Shown here piece by piece: positions 1-13,960 of a DNA stretch of 64,000 nt. Origin of the DNA: Rhyzopertha dominica (Eukaryota > Arthropoda > Insecta > Coleoptera > Bostrichidae); assembly GCA_025024175.1 (NCBI GenBank), contig QCXZ01000086.1:25758245-25822244 (forward strand), written 5' to 3'. The stretch's first letter is position 1, and every line of letters starts with the position of its first letter. The notes below the pieces were generated by a model, which was not told where the DNA came from, did no database searches, and saw only the letters and a program-made list of their open reading frames with translations. The position numbers and the translations under genes are program-made.

Positions 1-1689
1 TAAACAACGAAGGAGTACAGGAGATTAAGTGCAATATTATATTGTGCTTGGCAACATAAACGTTTGTCAGTTTAGGTACTGAGGTGATTAATTAAGTATT
101 TATTTCAAAGGCAATCTCACTGATTCCTGTTCCTTCTTCAATCATTGTTGATNTTAGTCAGGTGATANCCAGCGCATTAATCGGAATCAGCCCCCATCAT
201 TATTTCAATTAGAGAACACAAAAAGCTGTTTTGCGAAGTGCGAATAAATTTTGTATAAAATGTAACCATAAATACAACAGTTTTAGTGGGTACTTACAAA
301 ATTATTTATGGCTGCACATATTCAATTAAAATTTTACCTTTCAACGACTTTATTCCGCAAACATAAAGTATGATAACATCAAATGAAGTATTGAATGGAG
401 TTATCTATAGGGAAACTGGTGAGCATACTAGAACGCACGTGGCATCGACTTTAACAACGACTCAGATAAGATCATTTGAGTGGGTCAAATATGAGTTCTG
501 GGTGAAAATTGCGAAATGTACTTATAGATCCACACAAATCAAAATAATTGAAATTTATTCTTATAATCTGTCTACATTTACGAGTCATCTATCTTTAAGA
601 CGTTCGCAATAATTGTATAAAACGCCCATTCCCACACATTCCCTTGTTTGCAAACTTGATTCTGCAGTTCTCCCCAGAATTACGGCTTTTCTTAACGGGA
701 TTCCTCTGCCTCCACAATTGGTGGTAAGCCGGGGTGGGCTGTCCGCGGAAGATTGATACGTAAATCGCAATCTGATTACTAACTTCCCAGAGCGTGGGCA
801 CCTGCCGTTACAGCTGCGGTTTTTCCTTCAGCGACCGCAAGGAGTCGCAAGTTAACCGCGACGTGAGCCCACCCCTACCACCCTTATTCAGTTGATGAGG
901 ACGTCAGGGCGAGTTTGTGTTCGCTAATGTTCCAATTCTCGGGAGTATCGCTAAGGTTACTGTCACCGCAGACCGAAATAGGGAATGTAGATATAATTTG
1001 CTCGATGTGGAACTGCGGAGGGGAATCTCTATTATTATAACTCCTACCAGCGAGCACTGCCGCCGTTCAACCCGAAGCTATTTAAATCTAGTCTAACTTT
1101 GATGCTTGATATAACCCTACACTATATAATTCGTGAGAAGACCGAATTCCTGCGTTTTTGTGCTTACCCTGATATGGAAGTTTTATAGGTGTCAGTAGTT
1201 GATGCGCTAAATCCTTTTCTTTTACATGTACACAGAAGAAGTGTTTAACTGAGGAGCTCTTTTCATACCCAGTACTAGGTAGTTTGCCCAAGTCCAACCA
1301 CCGCAAGGGCCTGATGGACTTCATCGCTTCCTCCGGCTGCTCTTAGGAAGTAGCTTCTGGAGCGCTTGCACAGGATTCCTTCTTGAGGGCTATGGGACTC
1401 TTCAGATTCGATCTCGCTCATTCAAGGGTTTAGCCGAAATTTTGAACAGCTTTAACGGTCTTAGCTGTTGTTATTCATATAGGTTTAACTGCTACACCTC
1501 TCCGCTGAGGTTTCGCCCACTGCTGTCGTGAGCATCTTCAGAGCCCAACACAAACTGTTCGAACAATTACGTTCACGATGAAGATGCTCCCCGCGTCAGC
1601 TAAGAGGAAATCGCCACGACCACAGCCGTAGGTTCTTTACGATAAGTAAATTGATTTTTTAAAAGTCCCCATTTTTTTGAATTGTGGAC
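1..1689. other. Noncoding sequence, no gene recognised
   Basis: Mixed AT-rich DNA with a GC-richer part at about 640-1060. The short open frames here overlap on both strands, show no recognisable protein motif and no paired splice signals, and I read them as chance. It contains the 11-bp inverted repeat at 1530-1589, listed separately, and scattered N bases near 153 and 168. Confidence 0.6.
1530..1589. repeat. Short perfect inverted repeat (11-bp arms)
   Basis: GAGCATCTTCA at 1530-1540 is the exact reverse complement of TGAAGATGCTC at 1579-1589, with 38 nt between them. It could form a hairpin or be a chance palindrome. No flanking target duplication or transposon end was seen. Function unknown. 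Confidence 0.55.
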
Positions 1690-2058
1690 AAACCCACTGT
1701 CCCCAATACACGGAAGTGCCGCCGACGGCAAAGCGGCTGCTTGGAGTTTCCTGGAGCGCACTAGGCGTCGGTCGGCGCAAGCGCCCTCGGCGTCCAGCCT
1801 CCCTCGAAGAGTTTCTCTTCTGCGAGACGCCAGTCGATGCTTCGTCGCCCGTTCACGTGCTTTTCCGCGACGCGAGGACCGCTCCGGAAAGTTGAATCAC
1901 GCGCGTCCGATTTTCTGACGAGCCAGGTCTTCCTCGAGAGCACCGCAGCTCCAGTACCGACTCCTGAAGGAGACCGAGAGGAAGATCTGTGCGGAAGCTG
2001 GGGCTGAGTGGCTCCCTTATCAAGCTGGGTGGGAGAACTAGCCGCTAGGAAGTACGAT
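1690..2058 (+). promoter_or_regulatory. GC/CpG-rich block ending in a strong donor; possible 5' UTR exon or promoter
   Basis: This block is much richer in G, C and CpG than its surroundings and has few stop codons in several frames on both strands, including a 126-codon frame on the minus strand with no recognisable domain. A consensus donor GTAAGT starts at 2059. The acceptor at 28452-28453 needs an upstream noncoding exon, so this could be the first exon of the dpr gene, about 26 kb away. That link is inference. It could equally belong to another gene or be an unspliced regulatory island. Confidence 0.2.
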
Positions 2059-4059
2059 GTAAGTTTTACGAACGATGGAAGTTCAAAGTAATCGTGGAAG
2101 TTTCGATTTAAATAGGGTGTCGAGTAAGTGGAGGGATACACCGCTAAAAAAATACGTAATAAATTAGAGTTCTACGAATGAAATAACGTTATATTGAACT
2201 TGTAAACTTCCGACCACCCAATAATTGCTCGTTTACTTACAATGAACTCTTGATTAAAAGATCAGTTCTTTCGCGTCCGCATAAAAATGACGTCTCCTTT
2301 ATTGAGAAGTTTCTTCATGACCAGGTCCTCGTCAAAATATAATCTTAGTTATCTTACTACCATCCCTGACACCTAATGTTCGGCGCAATCGTCCCTGCAG
2401 ATCAGACTGGGGCTCGTATCACAATTTGTGACTACTGTAGAAGTATTTAAATTTTTATATATATAATAATAGAAAAATATAACGTTATTTCGTTTGGAAT
2501 ACTATAATTTTCGAAACTAACCTTATTACGAATTTCACTTCGGTGGTTGCAAAGTTCACGGTTTAAATAAAAACAGAAGCTCATAATCTGTCACATTCAG
2601 GCTTCTTTTCTACGTCAAAATCAAACCTAATAACAAATGTTATTTATTCCCTCTGCAAAGAAAACGTCAGTTCAAACAGCGTGGAAAAAAACGAAACGAT
2701 CCTTTTTCATGTGGAAGCAAGAAAGGGAGTTATTGACAACAGAGGGCCACAGCGACAGCTACATATCCGCTGGCTGTAGGCCGAAACAAACAAAGAAGAT
2801 TTTGAATAAATATGTCGTATGTATACGCACGTCGAGGGGTGGTTTACTTCGAAAGAACGTGATCTAAGCGCCCGCAACTAGATTACGACATTCTGCTCTA
2901 TTTTATAATACTCGAGGTAGCGTAGGCCTGCTGCACTCCCTTTGTCGGCTTTCCTTTGTGGTGTAAATTACAAACAGATTAAATAATTTATCAAGTACTC
3001 ACAGAAAACACAAATCTACGGCTTTAGCAATTACCGGAATCAGAATAATCACCCACAGGGAGACTTGAAAGCTTCCACCGCACAAAGGACTCGGGGCATT
3101 TACGCAAAAATACTGCCATCGTAGGAAGGTGTCGATCCTTAGGTTTAATGAGGGAGAACTCTTTTCAGATGTCCTTTTTATCTCACATTAAGCTAGCATT
3201 AAATTAGTTGATCGCAAAACTGCTTCGCTATCTAAGAATGACTATAATGTCTTGTCGCTCTTGTCTTCGATTCACCTCACGCAAGTCGCCTCTCCGGATA
3301 ATCACAGAATTTGGACCGGAGAAGTAGCTCACGAGATTTTGATGGTGGTACACCTGCTGCTTCGCGTTAGAATCGTATGCGAAAATTGCCGCCATTAGAG
3401 AACAGTTGCTGGGTCGGAGTAGTGTTTGCATTTGCAGGTTCGTACTTTGTTATCCGGAATTGCAGCTGCTTTTTACATAATAATAATATTAATATTTATC
3501 GAGCTATATAAAAAACCACACTAGTCATAAAGATAAAATTATAAGAATGCTTTTTAATTAATAAAGATGTTAGAAACGTTGTAAACTGTGTGTGCATCAA
3601 GAAAAAGGTCGGGTTTTTGTAAAGAACACGTTTGATTGTTGAAAATTTTTGTCTCCTACTATAATTTACTACCAAACGATTTTTAGAAAACTAATTTTTC
3701 ACATGACATTGTTTTTCATGCATTTTCTTTGCAAGAGCTTCTAAAGACAAATGTGGTATTATCCGCACATAATAGAAAATTGGTGGAGGCAGACTGTTGA
3801 ACGCAAATCATTTATAAATGTAATGGAGAGATTCTGGTTGTACTCCAGTTTAATCAATAATTACAAGCTGTACTCTTTTTCCTCTAAATAAGATGATGTA
3901 AATTAACGCTTTTATTAACTCAAATTTTCATGTCCATCCAATCTATTTTTAAAATATATAACTTATTAGTTATTTGTACAGCTGTATGTTACAAAATTCA
4001 ATGCATTAGAACATTAATCCCAAGAATAAATTAATTAAATTCTGTTCCAAGCTGGAAAA
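2059..4059. other. AT-rich noncoding sequence
   Basis: AT-rich with short overlapping open frames only. A 67-codon minus-strand frame at 3228-3431 has no recognised motif. No RNA gene or mobile element was identified. Confidence 0.55.
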
Positions 4060-4275
4060 GTACATTTAAACGAAAATTATCCAGTTAGATGGACATATTT
4101 AGGCAAATATGCTAGAGCACCCTGCTCGATCTCTAGATTTTGCACCGCATTCCTTTAGTTTGGTCACAAATTAATTATTCTTATCGTAAGAATCAATTAC
4201 GCTCTTTTACTTCACCCTCGTATTCATCAATCGCTCGAGAAAGATAAACCAGGTACCTGCACAAATATTTTGACC
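4060..4275 (+). mobile_element. Eroded Tc1/mariner transposase C-terminal fragment
   Basis: Read forward, with frame changes, this stretch keeps the layout of the end of a mariner transposase. A WPxRSPDLxPLDFFLWG-like block survives as HPARSLDFAPHSFSLVT around 4120-4170, where the third catalytic Asp of the family is still Asp. About 60 nt later the tail motif SRKINQVPAQIF (around 4220-4270) resembles the INxIPxExF stretch of the same proteins. Several stops and shifts make it a dead fossil. The ends of the element were not found. Same superfamily as the copies at 42.3 kb and 45.4-47.5 kb. Confidence 0.5.
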
Positions 4276-7200
4276 TTCATTTTAAACCCAAACATTCTGC
4301 GTTTCAATTGAACGCGTTTACATTCTTGTGGCCACTTTTTATGCGTTCGGAATTTTTTGTCGTGTGCTATGACGATCATTGTGTAGTTTTTGCGCACTAG
4401 TCCGCCTTTGCGGCGTCTGATTAGTTAGTATCGTACTGAGATGCGGGCGTGTAGTGCGCGTAAATACTTGGTGTTCTTCAATTCGTGTTTTTCAAATAGA
4501 CTTTTGAGTGTTATTAGTGACATGTGATCAAATATATCACTGGATTATGTATATGTAAGTAATGTAAGTGATTTTGTAATGCTAAACTTGATGTACTTAC
4601 CCTTAATAAAAATCTTTCGCTTATATTGAGTATACATAGAACTATCGATTTGAATTTTGGCTCGTTAGTTGCTTAGATACCCTTTGGTGTTATTGCATTT
4701 AGAGAAAGTTTTGTGTTTCGTAAATTACTAAAGTCATCATGTATACTTTATGCGTGTCTTTAAGTTAATAATGATTTAAACAAAGTAAATATATAACTAA
4801 TTTTTAAGATAGCATTGCTTAAACGATCTAAGGATAATCATCCACCTTTTTTTTCTAGTTTTCACCCTTAATTTAATCAGATATTTTTTAATACATAAAC
4901 CTACTCTGTCGTGAAGGGAGATGTTTGCTCATACCAATAGTTGCGAGTTACGAATAGTCACTGCAGCTTCCTTTTTTAGGTAGACGCTGGATAATAAGAA
5001 AGTTTATTTAGACGTAGAATACTGTGACAATAGATCAGTTATTAAAAAAAATTGTGAAAAACTAAAAGCAAATTGCAGTTTTGACATATTTCAGCGTCAG
5101 GAATCTATGATAGCATTTTTTCCGCAACTTTTATAGACACCCTGTAAGATATAATATAATAAATTCGGACTTCCCCGTATAGTGTTATACGCTGATAATT
5201 CACTGCCTGGTGGAGGCTAGGTGTCCGTGGCGAGTGTATGAAATATCTAGCCTCCTTTATTATTAAAGTTGCAGTAATATATGGGATGTCAGAAGCTGAA
5301 GAGCAAAAGAAAAACATAATTCACGTAACAAATATTACTACTGAAATATTATGTCCATTTTGGTCGGAAGATAACGTTAGAAAAGTGGGGTAGTGCATGT
5401 ATCATCCGGCCGTCGCGACGCCGTCGCCCACGTCCTTCAGGAATTAATGAGAGGGCGCGGACAAAGAAAGCGTCACGGCAGATTTGGTATATAATTAACT
5501 CGGCGCCATCATCACAATATGGTCCAACTTCTTAATAATTCATTAGCCTACCTAAGAACTACTTCAATAAATCTTTATTAATCTTAAAAGGCGTTCATAG
5601 TTCGGACGGCAGATTCTAAATCGTCAGTTTAATAAAAATTAATGACGACCCCCGCTTACCCCACACGCCCACCCTCTTTGTTTGCGGATTCAATCATAAA
5701 TATTGGACGCCGCTGGTGACTAATACTACCACAGCTTGAGCTGACGACGGCGATGATGCTGAGCTTAAATTATTCCTACGAAATCGTTCGCTGTAATAAG
5801 TAAAATAAATGAAATCTACTATTATTAATAATCTGATGTAAAACCTAGTTATTTTTGGGCATTTGAGGAAATCGGACGTCTTTTTAAAACTAGACTAGGA
5901 TTACCAAATTTAAGCGTCGTCGAAGCTAAATCCACTCTATTAGTATATGGTAAAATGGAGAGAAAACGATTAAATTAACCAACAAACTTTTATACATCAA
6001 ACTAACTTTGTTACTTTATGTTTTATTTCACAGTGCAAGGGTTGTTATGCTCCAGAAAAAATATTTTAATTGGAAAAAACATACATCATCCCGTCATCAA
6101 CATTCATGATATTCTCATTTCATAGGTTTAAATTAACAAAGAGAATAATTGATGGTAGACGATAGAAATAAACAAACTAGACCTGAAATGAAGTCTGCAA
6201 GACATCATTTGTCTGTTTCCGACGCACCTACGTCGATAGCGGAGCGATCTGACGTAATTGAGCCCTGCATCTTTATTAACACGCCTTGCAATTGTTTATC
6301 GCGCCACGCGTACAAAACTGTGCTGCTTTCGTAGTTTTCAGACGGGGCCGAATTAAAATTCTGCAGCTATAAGCTGAAATACGATACTCGGGTTGGCTCT
6401 CTTAACGTCTACATCTGTATTTTTATTTCGACTGTTCTGTGCCGTGTTCGCCGAGATTAAATTCTGAATCTGACGTTCTAGTGCAACGGTAATTGTTCCC
6501 TTTATCGGGGGTTTACATTCAGAAATGGGATCGTCCCTGCTCCCGTATGAAGAGTTCCCATTTCAGTTATCCCATCTGGTTTGTACGTTCAGCAGATGTG
6601 CAAAGAGAAATAGACAAAGGGAGTGGGACACGGCGGATAACACCGATGGCACCTCTTAGAGCCATAAAGCGGCATTCGCTGTAGGTATGAGATAAGAATG
6701 AAAAAAAAGCCAGCAGTCCTTTATTTTGATGGATGACCCTTTAGGGGCTATCATTTTTTCCATTATCGCACACCATATCTGTAAACGGGGTTCACGTACG
6801 CTACTGCCAAGCTATATTGATGGAGGTTGATATCTCTTTGGAAAACCTTCGAAACTATCGCTGATTTTTGAGGATTCTTGTTAAAAATTGTTCTAAACTA
6901 CACACGATAGTTTCAAATGGTTCTATGGTAAATTACGAATCATCGCTACTAACCCTTACGTATAAAATAAATTTACACAGTATGGAAATAAAAATTCTTT
7001 GAATATTGCAAAAATTTACAATTCAGAGCAGAGAAATTGAGGTAAAAACTAATATACCGCCAAAGAGTATTAACAAATTAGGTATATAAGCATCTAGAAA
7101 CTTTAACAAAATCATTTTTAAATATCTGTGCTAAAGAGAGTAACGTTCTACATAAAGGGATTGATTGTTTGTCTCTATTACAAAAACTTAGTTTTTGCTA

Positions 7201-9195
7201 GGGGAGGCGTACGAAAGTACTCGATAGATTTTATGTATATTAATTAATTTACTCCTGCCAGTTGTAAAAAAATAATTGCACAGCGGTATAGTTTTTCTTC
7301 TGAAGACTGTCCTACTTCGCACCAGCCAGAGAAATAGGAAATGGAGGTGCAGTTTTGCTCGAAATGGTAAAGTTGGAGCTTTGAACCTGCAGGAATCAAA
7401 ATTTCACCTCGTCGCAGTGCATTCAACTCGATAGGTTATTTCTAAATCTCCAGTTTCTGGGAACGCTAATGGAATTTAATTGGAAACGGATGCCATGCGA
7501 CACCAACATACTAATTGTCAAGCTACCACTTCTGCATTACGTGTACGCCACGTGTATTGTGTCAAAGGGCATGTCTGCTTCATAAACGTCGGCAAGTTGC
7601 ACGTTCATCACCACGAGCAGTTACCGAATTACAGGTTAACTGGTGCAAGTGCAACGGGGGCTTTGCAGGTTTCTTATGGGCTAGTGCCATAGGAATCTGT
7701 GCAGCTGCTACTGGCATTTTAATAAAAGTGAAATAGTTCGAAATGAGTTGTGCTGAGAATTCCTCTCCAACAATTACGCCCGGCACGGTTCTGTACATTT
7801 GCATCTAAATGTAAACTTAAACCTCCTCACCTCCTGATATCGATCGTTTCTAATTGTGCCTCTCCTTTATAAGCATACATTCCGGAGATTGGAAAAAAGT
7901 AGAAGCTTATGAAAATCACGACACAGAAAATATAAATTCAAATTATCACCAGTTTTTGCCTTAATTGATTTTTAAACAGACATAATTGTTGCTACTGGTC
8001 TAGCAAAAATCTTCACTGGACTATGGAACAGCGTATACCATATATCTTTAGAAACTAGATTGGTAAAACTTTGAAAACCGGTTATTTTCACAACCATTAG
8101 CCCTAAAATAACAGTTCTGAAGTCAAATTGTTAAAAAGTTAAAAATCGTTGCTAAAAGACCAGTCCTTATGGGTAAAAATCGACCTCCTTTTTTATATCT
8201 GATTTGACTGGACCAGAAGGGAAATTCCTGTTTTTCTTTGACCTTTCCGATTCGTTTACGCCCCCCAGCTATTGTTCCGTGTGATTTAATTAATTGCAGT
8301 TTACAAACCTAAGCGTTTGTTGGAGTACGCGTACGTATTGCTAAACATTTCGGGCTGCCTGCTGGAGGAGGGCGCAACAGCTTGAACTGTCAGATGAAGG
8401 ATCGACAGGATTTATTTCAAATACACCGCCATACGCTACCCCCTTGCACACCGAATTCATTGCCATCGTGCCGCATTCGGCTCCTTTAAGGGTAATTCGT
8501 GCATTTATATACGATTTCATATGTGCGGGGTGCGTCAGATCAAGCAAAAGCACACCGAATGCGATGCAATAAATTGTTGACAGGTAGTTCTTTCATTCCA
8601 TGATAAAGAGTGCCATTTGTTTCGCTCCTTGTCGCCATAACAGTCCGCTCCCAATGTCTGATGTATATTCCAATCGCAATGGAAATAGACACGTTTGAGA
8701 AGACGTCAAAGCGCTGGAGGCATCTTGTCCGATATTTGCTCGAAATTCTGTTGCGGCAGAATAATCTCAAATGTTGGTATTAGTTTACTTATGGTAAGCG
8801 TTTCCCGTTTCCTAACACGATAGATGAATAGCTGGAACGTAAGCTAAATACATCAAAGGGTCGAAGTGCTTTTAAAACCATCCTACTTATATCGTTACCT
8901 TGGTATCAATTTCTGAACAACAGTGATAAATTAGTTTCATCTACCTTACTTCAGCAATGTAACATCTGTTTTGATATCGTTGTATTAAGTGAATCTTGAA
9001 AATGATACCTTCAGGCTTCAGTTGCTAGGAAAATGAAAAAGTGGTCACTAGACTATATAGGCCCCCAGCTACATGTACTCGCGGTTTCACATAATTCACA
9101 TGTGAATATACACAAAAAGGCGAATTCATGACATCAAAGTCGATACAGAGGTCTCCATAAATTATATTAGTCTATTGCCAGAAAAAGCTTATTAT
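4276..9195. other. Noncoding sequence with scattered GC-richer blocks
   Basis: No gene recognised. It includes a possible 5' UTR-like block (4380-4554, separate entry), an isolated transposon-end-like CACCCTGTA around 5139-5147, and GC-richer parts near 5400-5460 and 5640-5760. Short open frames overlap each other and show no motifs. Confidence 0.5.
4380..4554 (+). promoter_or_regulatory. Possible noncoding first exon ending in GTAAGT
   Basis: A block rich in CpG at its 5' part changes to AT-rich sequence and ends just before a consensus donor GTAAGT at 4555-4560, followed closely by a second GTAAGT. There is no long open frame. This is the look of a 5' UTR exon, but no TATA box or clear initiator was identified and the partner acceptor is unknown. 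It is one of three weak candidates for the 5' end of the dpr transcript, and could also be the 5' end of an old retroelement. Confidence 0.15.
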
Positions 9196-12100
9196 ACAGG
9201 GTTAGACAAAAGTGTAAAATATCGTGGTTATTTCTGTCCCAAATAAAAGTCTTTCTTTATTAGTTATTCTTTTAATTTATTGAAATGTATTCAGACTGGT
9301 ATGACTATCTGTATTTTGTAGAAAACATAAGAACAGTAGCTAATTTAGTTTCCATTATTGATCACGTACAAACAACTGTAATCTGCGGTCGTGACATAGC
9401 AGACTATTTCTTTATATTATCTAGACCACCTTAAGGAGAGAACAGATTAAAAAATTTTAAAAAAGGAAAATACAGCCATGAAAATGTTACTGAAGTAGCA
9501 AAAGCGCCTGAGCTAAAACAGAATAGAAATAAGTTGCATATTTTCACTGTTTTTTTATTGCCTCTTGCGGGAGTTCAATTACAAACCTTTTTCTTACTGT
9601 TGAGCTATGGAGTTTACGATCTCACTTATGAAAAGGCTCTTCGAACAATCTAAGATTTACGGTGTTACGGGCTGACTAACTGCCCTGTTTCTCTGTTTTT
9701 GAAATAAATAACCTCCCAGAAGGCATTTTAAATAATCGGATTAGTTGGAGTTCCCAAATAAAATCATTAGGAAAGGTGGAAATTAATGATCCAGAAGTTC
9801 GAAGAGCGTCGACCTCACTGACAAACACCTGGGTTTCCGCGACTAACTTTAACGATTCGGAATAAATAAAATCGTTTGCGCTGGGATGTGATTGTGAAAT
9901 TGCTAATTGCCCGCGTGCCCCGATCCTGGTGATATTTATTTTTGTCGATTTGAAAAAAAAATCAGTTTTTAACTCATGGGTGTAGTCAAGATATTTAACC
10001 GAGCAAAGTACACAAACGGCGGCCTCCTCGCGCTTATTAGCGAAAATCCAAAGCCAGGTTGACTTTTGGGCTCTGGCGCGTATCCCGTGTGGCCCATAGA
10101 ATTAACAGTCGGCGAAATTTTCCGAAATTAAATTAGACTTGGCGAACTNGCGATTTCCTCCGAGGCTCCTTAGGATGCTTCGCAGCACTTGTTGCGGTCT
10201 ATCCGCTTTCAGAACTGTGGCAGTTTTTTTGTTTTCAAAAAATAGAAATTAAAGTTTTAAAATACTTACACGCATAAGAAATTTCAGTAAGTGATTCAGT
10301 CATTCAGTTTTGTAATATACTCGCAAAAATTTGAGAGCTAGGATATTGTATTCGGTGATAGCATATATACGAGTAGTATGATAATTGCAGGCGACAGATT
10401 TCGTGATCATCAAAGAGTCCATTTTGTTTGTCATCAAACAGTATGGTTTAAAAAATAGAAGAGATCGGAGTGGTCCATTAATACATTTTTAGAAAAAACA
10501 CTTGAAAGATATCCATATTCTGTGTTTTACTTTTCTTTCACGTTTTGCTATACTAAGGCAAAAGCCATTTAATAAAGGCTTTGTATAACAGAGTAAACAA
10601 AATATGGTATCATAGTCAATAGTGTCGTACTATTTTCTTGTTTAGAGGAATGAAATATTTTAGCTTAAGCGTACGAGCCTGGAAATGTGAAAAAAGCAAT
10701 AAATATTTTAATGTGAGACATGGAACTGTCCAAGAAGTTCATAGACAGAGCTGGCGTCTTTTTTACACATCCAGACACCGCAGCAATCAATTCACGATTA
10801 GAAACTTATTCATATATCTCGAACGCTCACAAAGGCACCGCTCTAAAAGCGGACCAAAGAAGAGTTATGTGTGGATCATAATCTATCCATTACGTTCATG
10901 GTCTGGAGCAAAAACGCGGAGAATACTTTCCTTTCAAGCGATCCTTCTAAGAAAGCGAGGCTAAAGAGGCGAGCGAAAAACAAATATATCATTAATGTTT
11001 ACTTTTGTGTAACTGTAAAAGACAACTGAGCGATTATTTTTAATGCTGTTGTCGATGTTGCCCTGGTTGCACCGCCCTTAATTCTTGCGTAAATATGGCC
11101 GGGCCGGCTATAGGTTCAATAGCTCGCCGTGATTCTATAGCCAGTGGGTTTGTAGTGAGAGTTCCAGTATTCAGTTTGTTAACCAAATATTTGAAGCAAA
11201 ACTTAGAATTGTGTTGGATCATTATTCAACTATGGTGAGCGTAAACTTCGGCGGAACTTAAACTATACCCCTTCTCTCTAAAATGTTTGCGTTAAATTCG
11301 AGGAAATGTTATCGTTAGTGATAAATTGGCCAGGTCTGCAACTGTGAGCAAATAATAACAATTGCACTTCGGGGACGCTGATTTAGCTGGAGCCACTTGC
11401 AGACAGTGATTTAAATGAAACGTTTCTTGACGTACCGTTAGTTTCAAAGCCTTCCGCAAGTTTCTCAATGTAACGGGTTGTTTAAACAGCTTTCATTCTC
11501 TTAAGGANAAATNAAATTTCTAGGAAACGGTTCTTTCATGTATAATAGTCGAAATAGTCAATTCAGTTTGGCTCTATTTCCACAATAGTACTGTTTTCCA
11601 TCTAATTTTTCTACGGTATTTTGTCGCGAGTGATCTAAAGCCGAGAATTACGAGCTTACTAAAGCTCCGCAGCTGTTACACCAGCGCCCAATATGTAAAG
11701 CAAACAGAGGAAAAGTTGAAACTCTAGTATTAATTCCACATCGAACTTCACTTGACCTACTTTGGAGCGATGCCTTGCCGCACGCTCCCGTGGAATAAAG
11801 ACCTAATGATAACGGCAATGTCCACTTTTAATTCGGAGGGTTCTATTAGCCCGGATGCAACTTGGGGATGTGTCGGGTTTCGATTCTCGTTTCACCGATG
11901 GAAAGCAATTCGTTGGTGGCCGGTATAGAGATAAACCGTGGTCATTCGGGGCAATCTCCCGGCTGTTTTCAGACGTCTCTCTCGGCATACATACTCCTGA
12001 TTGGTCTTCGATGGATTGACTCTCTTATAGGAATCGTGTGACCACGACGAAGGGACAGTGAAATGCCAGGGCGTTGTGGTCGAACAACTTAGATCCTGCA

Positions 12101-13499
12101 CGTGCTGAAGTTTTCTCTGCTGCGAATATTGCTTGTAGTGCCGGAATGCCTGGAGTACTGAAGCGATGATGCCAGAAGTCAACACATCGATGTATAAATC
12201 AAAATGTGTCTAAGAACCGAAACAATAACTATAATTAAGTCGTTTATCATAATTCATTAAAAAATGTGCGAGAGAACTTTTATATAGCCTGGTGCTAGCA
12301 TTTTGTTGTAGTGTTTCACTATGCTAAATAATTAGTGCAGGCTTATATTACTGAAAATATGTACATTAATGGGTATATGACTGAAAAGCTTTGGAATCAG
12401 ATTGTGAAAAAATATACCTCTGCTATGGAAAATTTTCATTAAAAATGGTGATAAAGTTTCCCACCGTTGAGTGGTGTGAAGTAATTATTTACTGCCTACA
12501 ACAAGTCTACTAAGAGTAGTCTGTGCGACAGGTAGTTTGGTTTGGTGTTCAGTGTTTTAAACAATCAACAAACTTCTTGATGGTTTCGAGGATATTATGA
12601 CATTTTATCCACATTCGCTATAATGATACTTTATATATGTTCATGGCAAGTTTCCCAAAATAATATTAGAAGCGCAGTCTGTCTTGATGTTATTGTAGGT
12701 TAATTAATTATAAACAGTACATTACAGGACTAATTGAAGCATTAATATTAAATGACCCTTCAATATTATCATTTAAACTTTGATATTTAAAATCAATTCA
12801 TCTAAAATCATGTAACCACAAAAACTGAAGGAAGGCGGGATGACACGGGTTTTCGAGGACGGTATGTTGCCATTTTACGAAAACTCTTATCAGAGACAAT
12901 TTGCATAATATCAGGTAACGGAACAACAAAAGGAAACACAACAAGAAGCGCCGGCACACAACATCCCCTGACCTGGATGCGTTCTAATGGGCGGCACAGC
13001 AATAATTTCTCGGTTCACGCCAAACAAAGGATCCGTTTTACTAAAAGACAAGCGCCCCGCTGTGGACTACAGCAAACTAAAACTACTTTCAGCACGAGCC
13101 GAGAAAAATTCTCATTCAAACGGGGAGCGAATTTTCTAGCCCTCGACAGTTTGATCGCCTGATTAAAACAGATGAAGGGATAGGCAGCTGTTAATAAAAA
13201 AAGGGGAACCACTAACCACCTCTGTAATATCAGTTTTTAATAATTTATATAGCCCGTAGCAATCAATGTCTACTATCGAATACTGTTTAACTAACACACC
13301 AATTAAAATGTAGCTTTTAGAGGCCACCACATCAAGTACGTGATAAATGTGGTGTTATTTTTATCTTTGCAGACCAATGTATAACACGAAAAAGACGACG
13401 ATATGTGAATTAATGAATGGCGCCAGATTGTGAAGTTTAGCTTGATATGTNCGCCAGTTAGTTTTGGGGTTGCTAATTAGCATGGGAATGTGTTAAGAG
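9196..13499. other. Noncoding sequence
   Basis: No gene recognised. A TACAGGGT transposon-end-like motif preceded by TAT lies at about 9197-9204 without a detectable partner. The 108-codon + strand frame at 10638-10964 and the 97-codon minus frame at 11892-12185 have no family motif, and I leave them as chance frames in stop-poor sequence. Confidence 0.5.
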
Positions 13500-13960
13500 G
13501 GATTGTGTCAAACGCTAATATCGTCGACACGTTCACGGCAAGACAGNGAGGGCCTCCGTAATTCCGGGGNGATAGCGCGTCGCGTAGGACGGGGTATATT
13601 CGAGACCTTGTATAAATATCCGAGTGGCCATACTCTGCTAACCCCTCGACCCGATCCCCGCTTCATCCCCTAAGGCTCCTCCACGACAATGCGTATACAA
13701 GCTGGCCAATATTTTGAGAGCCTTTCCGATCCTTTGGCATAGCACGGCTCCGGAATTATGCGCCGGAGGACTCGTCGTCGGAGTGTCCCTACCAACCCCA
13801 CGGGCGTGGGAGGGCGTAGGCTGCGTCGAGTGACGATTGTATAAGTACGTGAAGGGCACGTCATAATTAGCAGACTTGACAGGGTTTTGCGGAAGCCGTT
13901 GCAACGCTGCTGCAACTTTGACAGGAATGGGGGGAAGTTTAATTGTTGGCGCCGTTTCCT
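13500..13960. promoter_or_regulatory. GC-rich noncoding block, function unknown
   Basis: Base composition rises sharply compared with the flanks and CpG is frequent. Two overlapping minus-strand frames (81 and 88 codons) share the same interval in different phases, which points to low stop density rather than coding. A regulatory island is plausible, but no specific site is proven. Confidence 0.25.

Noticed and set aside
1761..2141. 126-codon minus-strand frame
   Set aside because: It lies in a CpG-rich block where stops are rare on both strands, overlaps two + strand frames and shows no recognisable domain.
10638..10964. 108-codon + strand frame
   Set aside because: No family motif, no convincing splice sites or upstream start context. 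Judged a chance frame.
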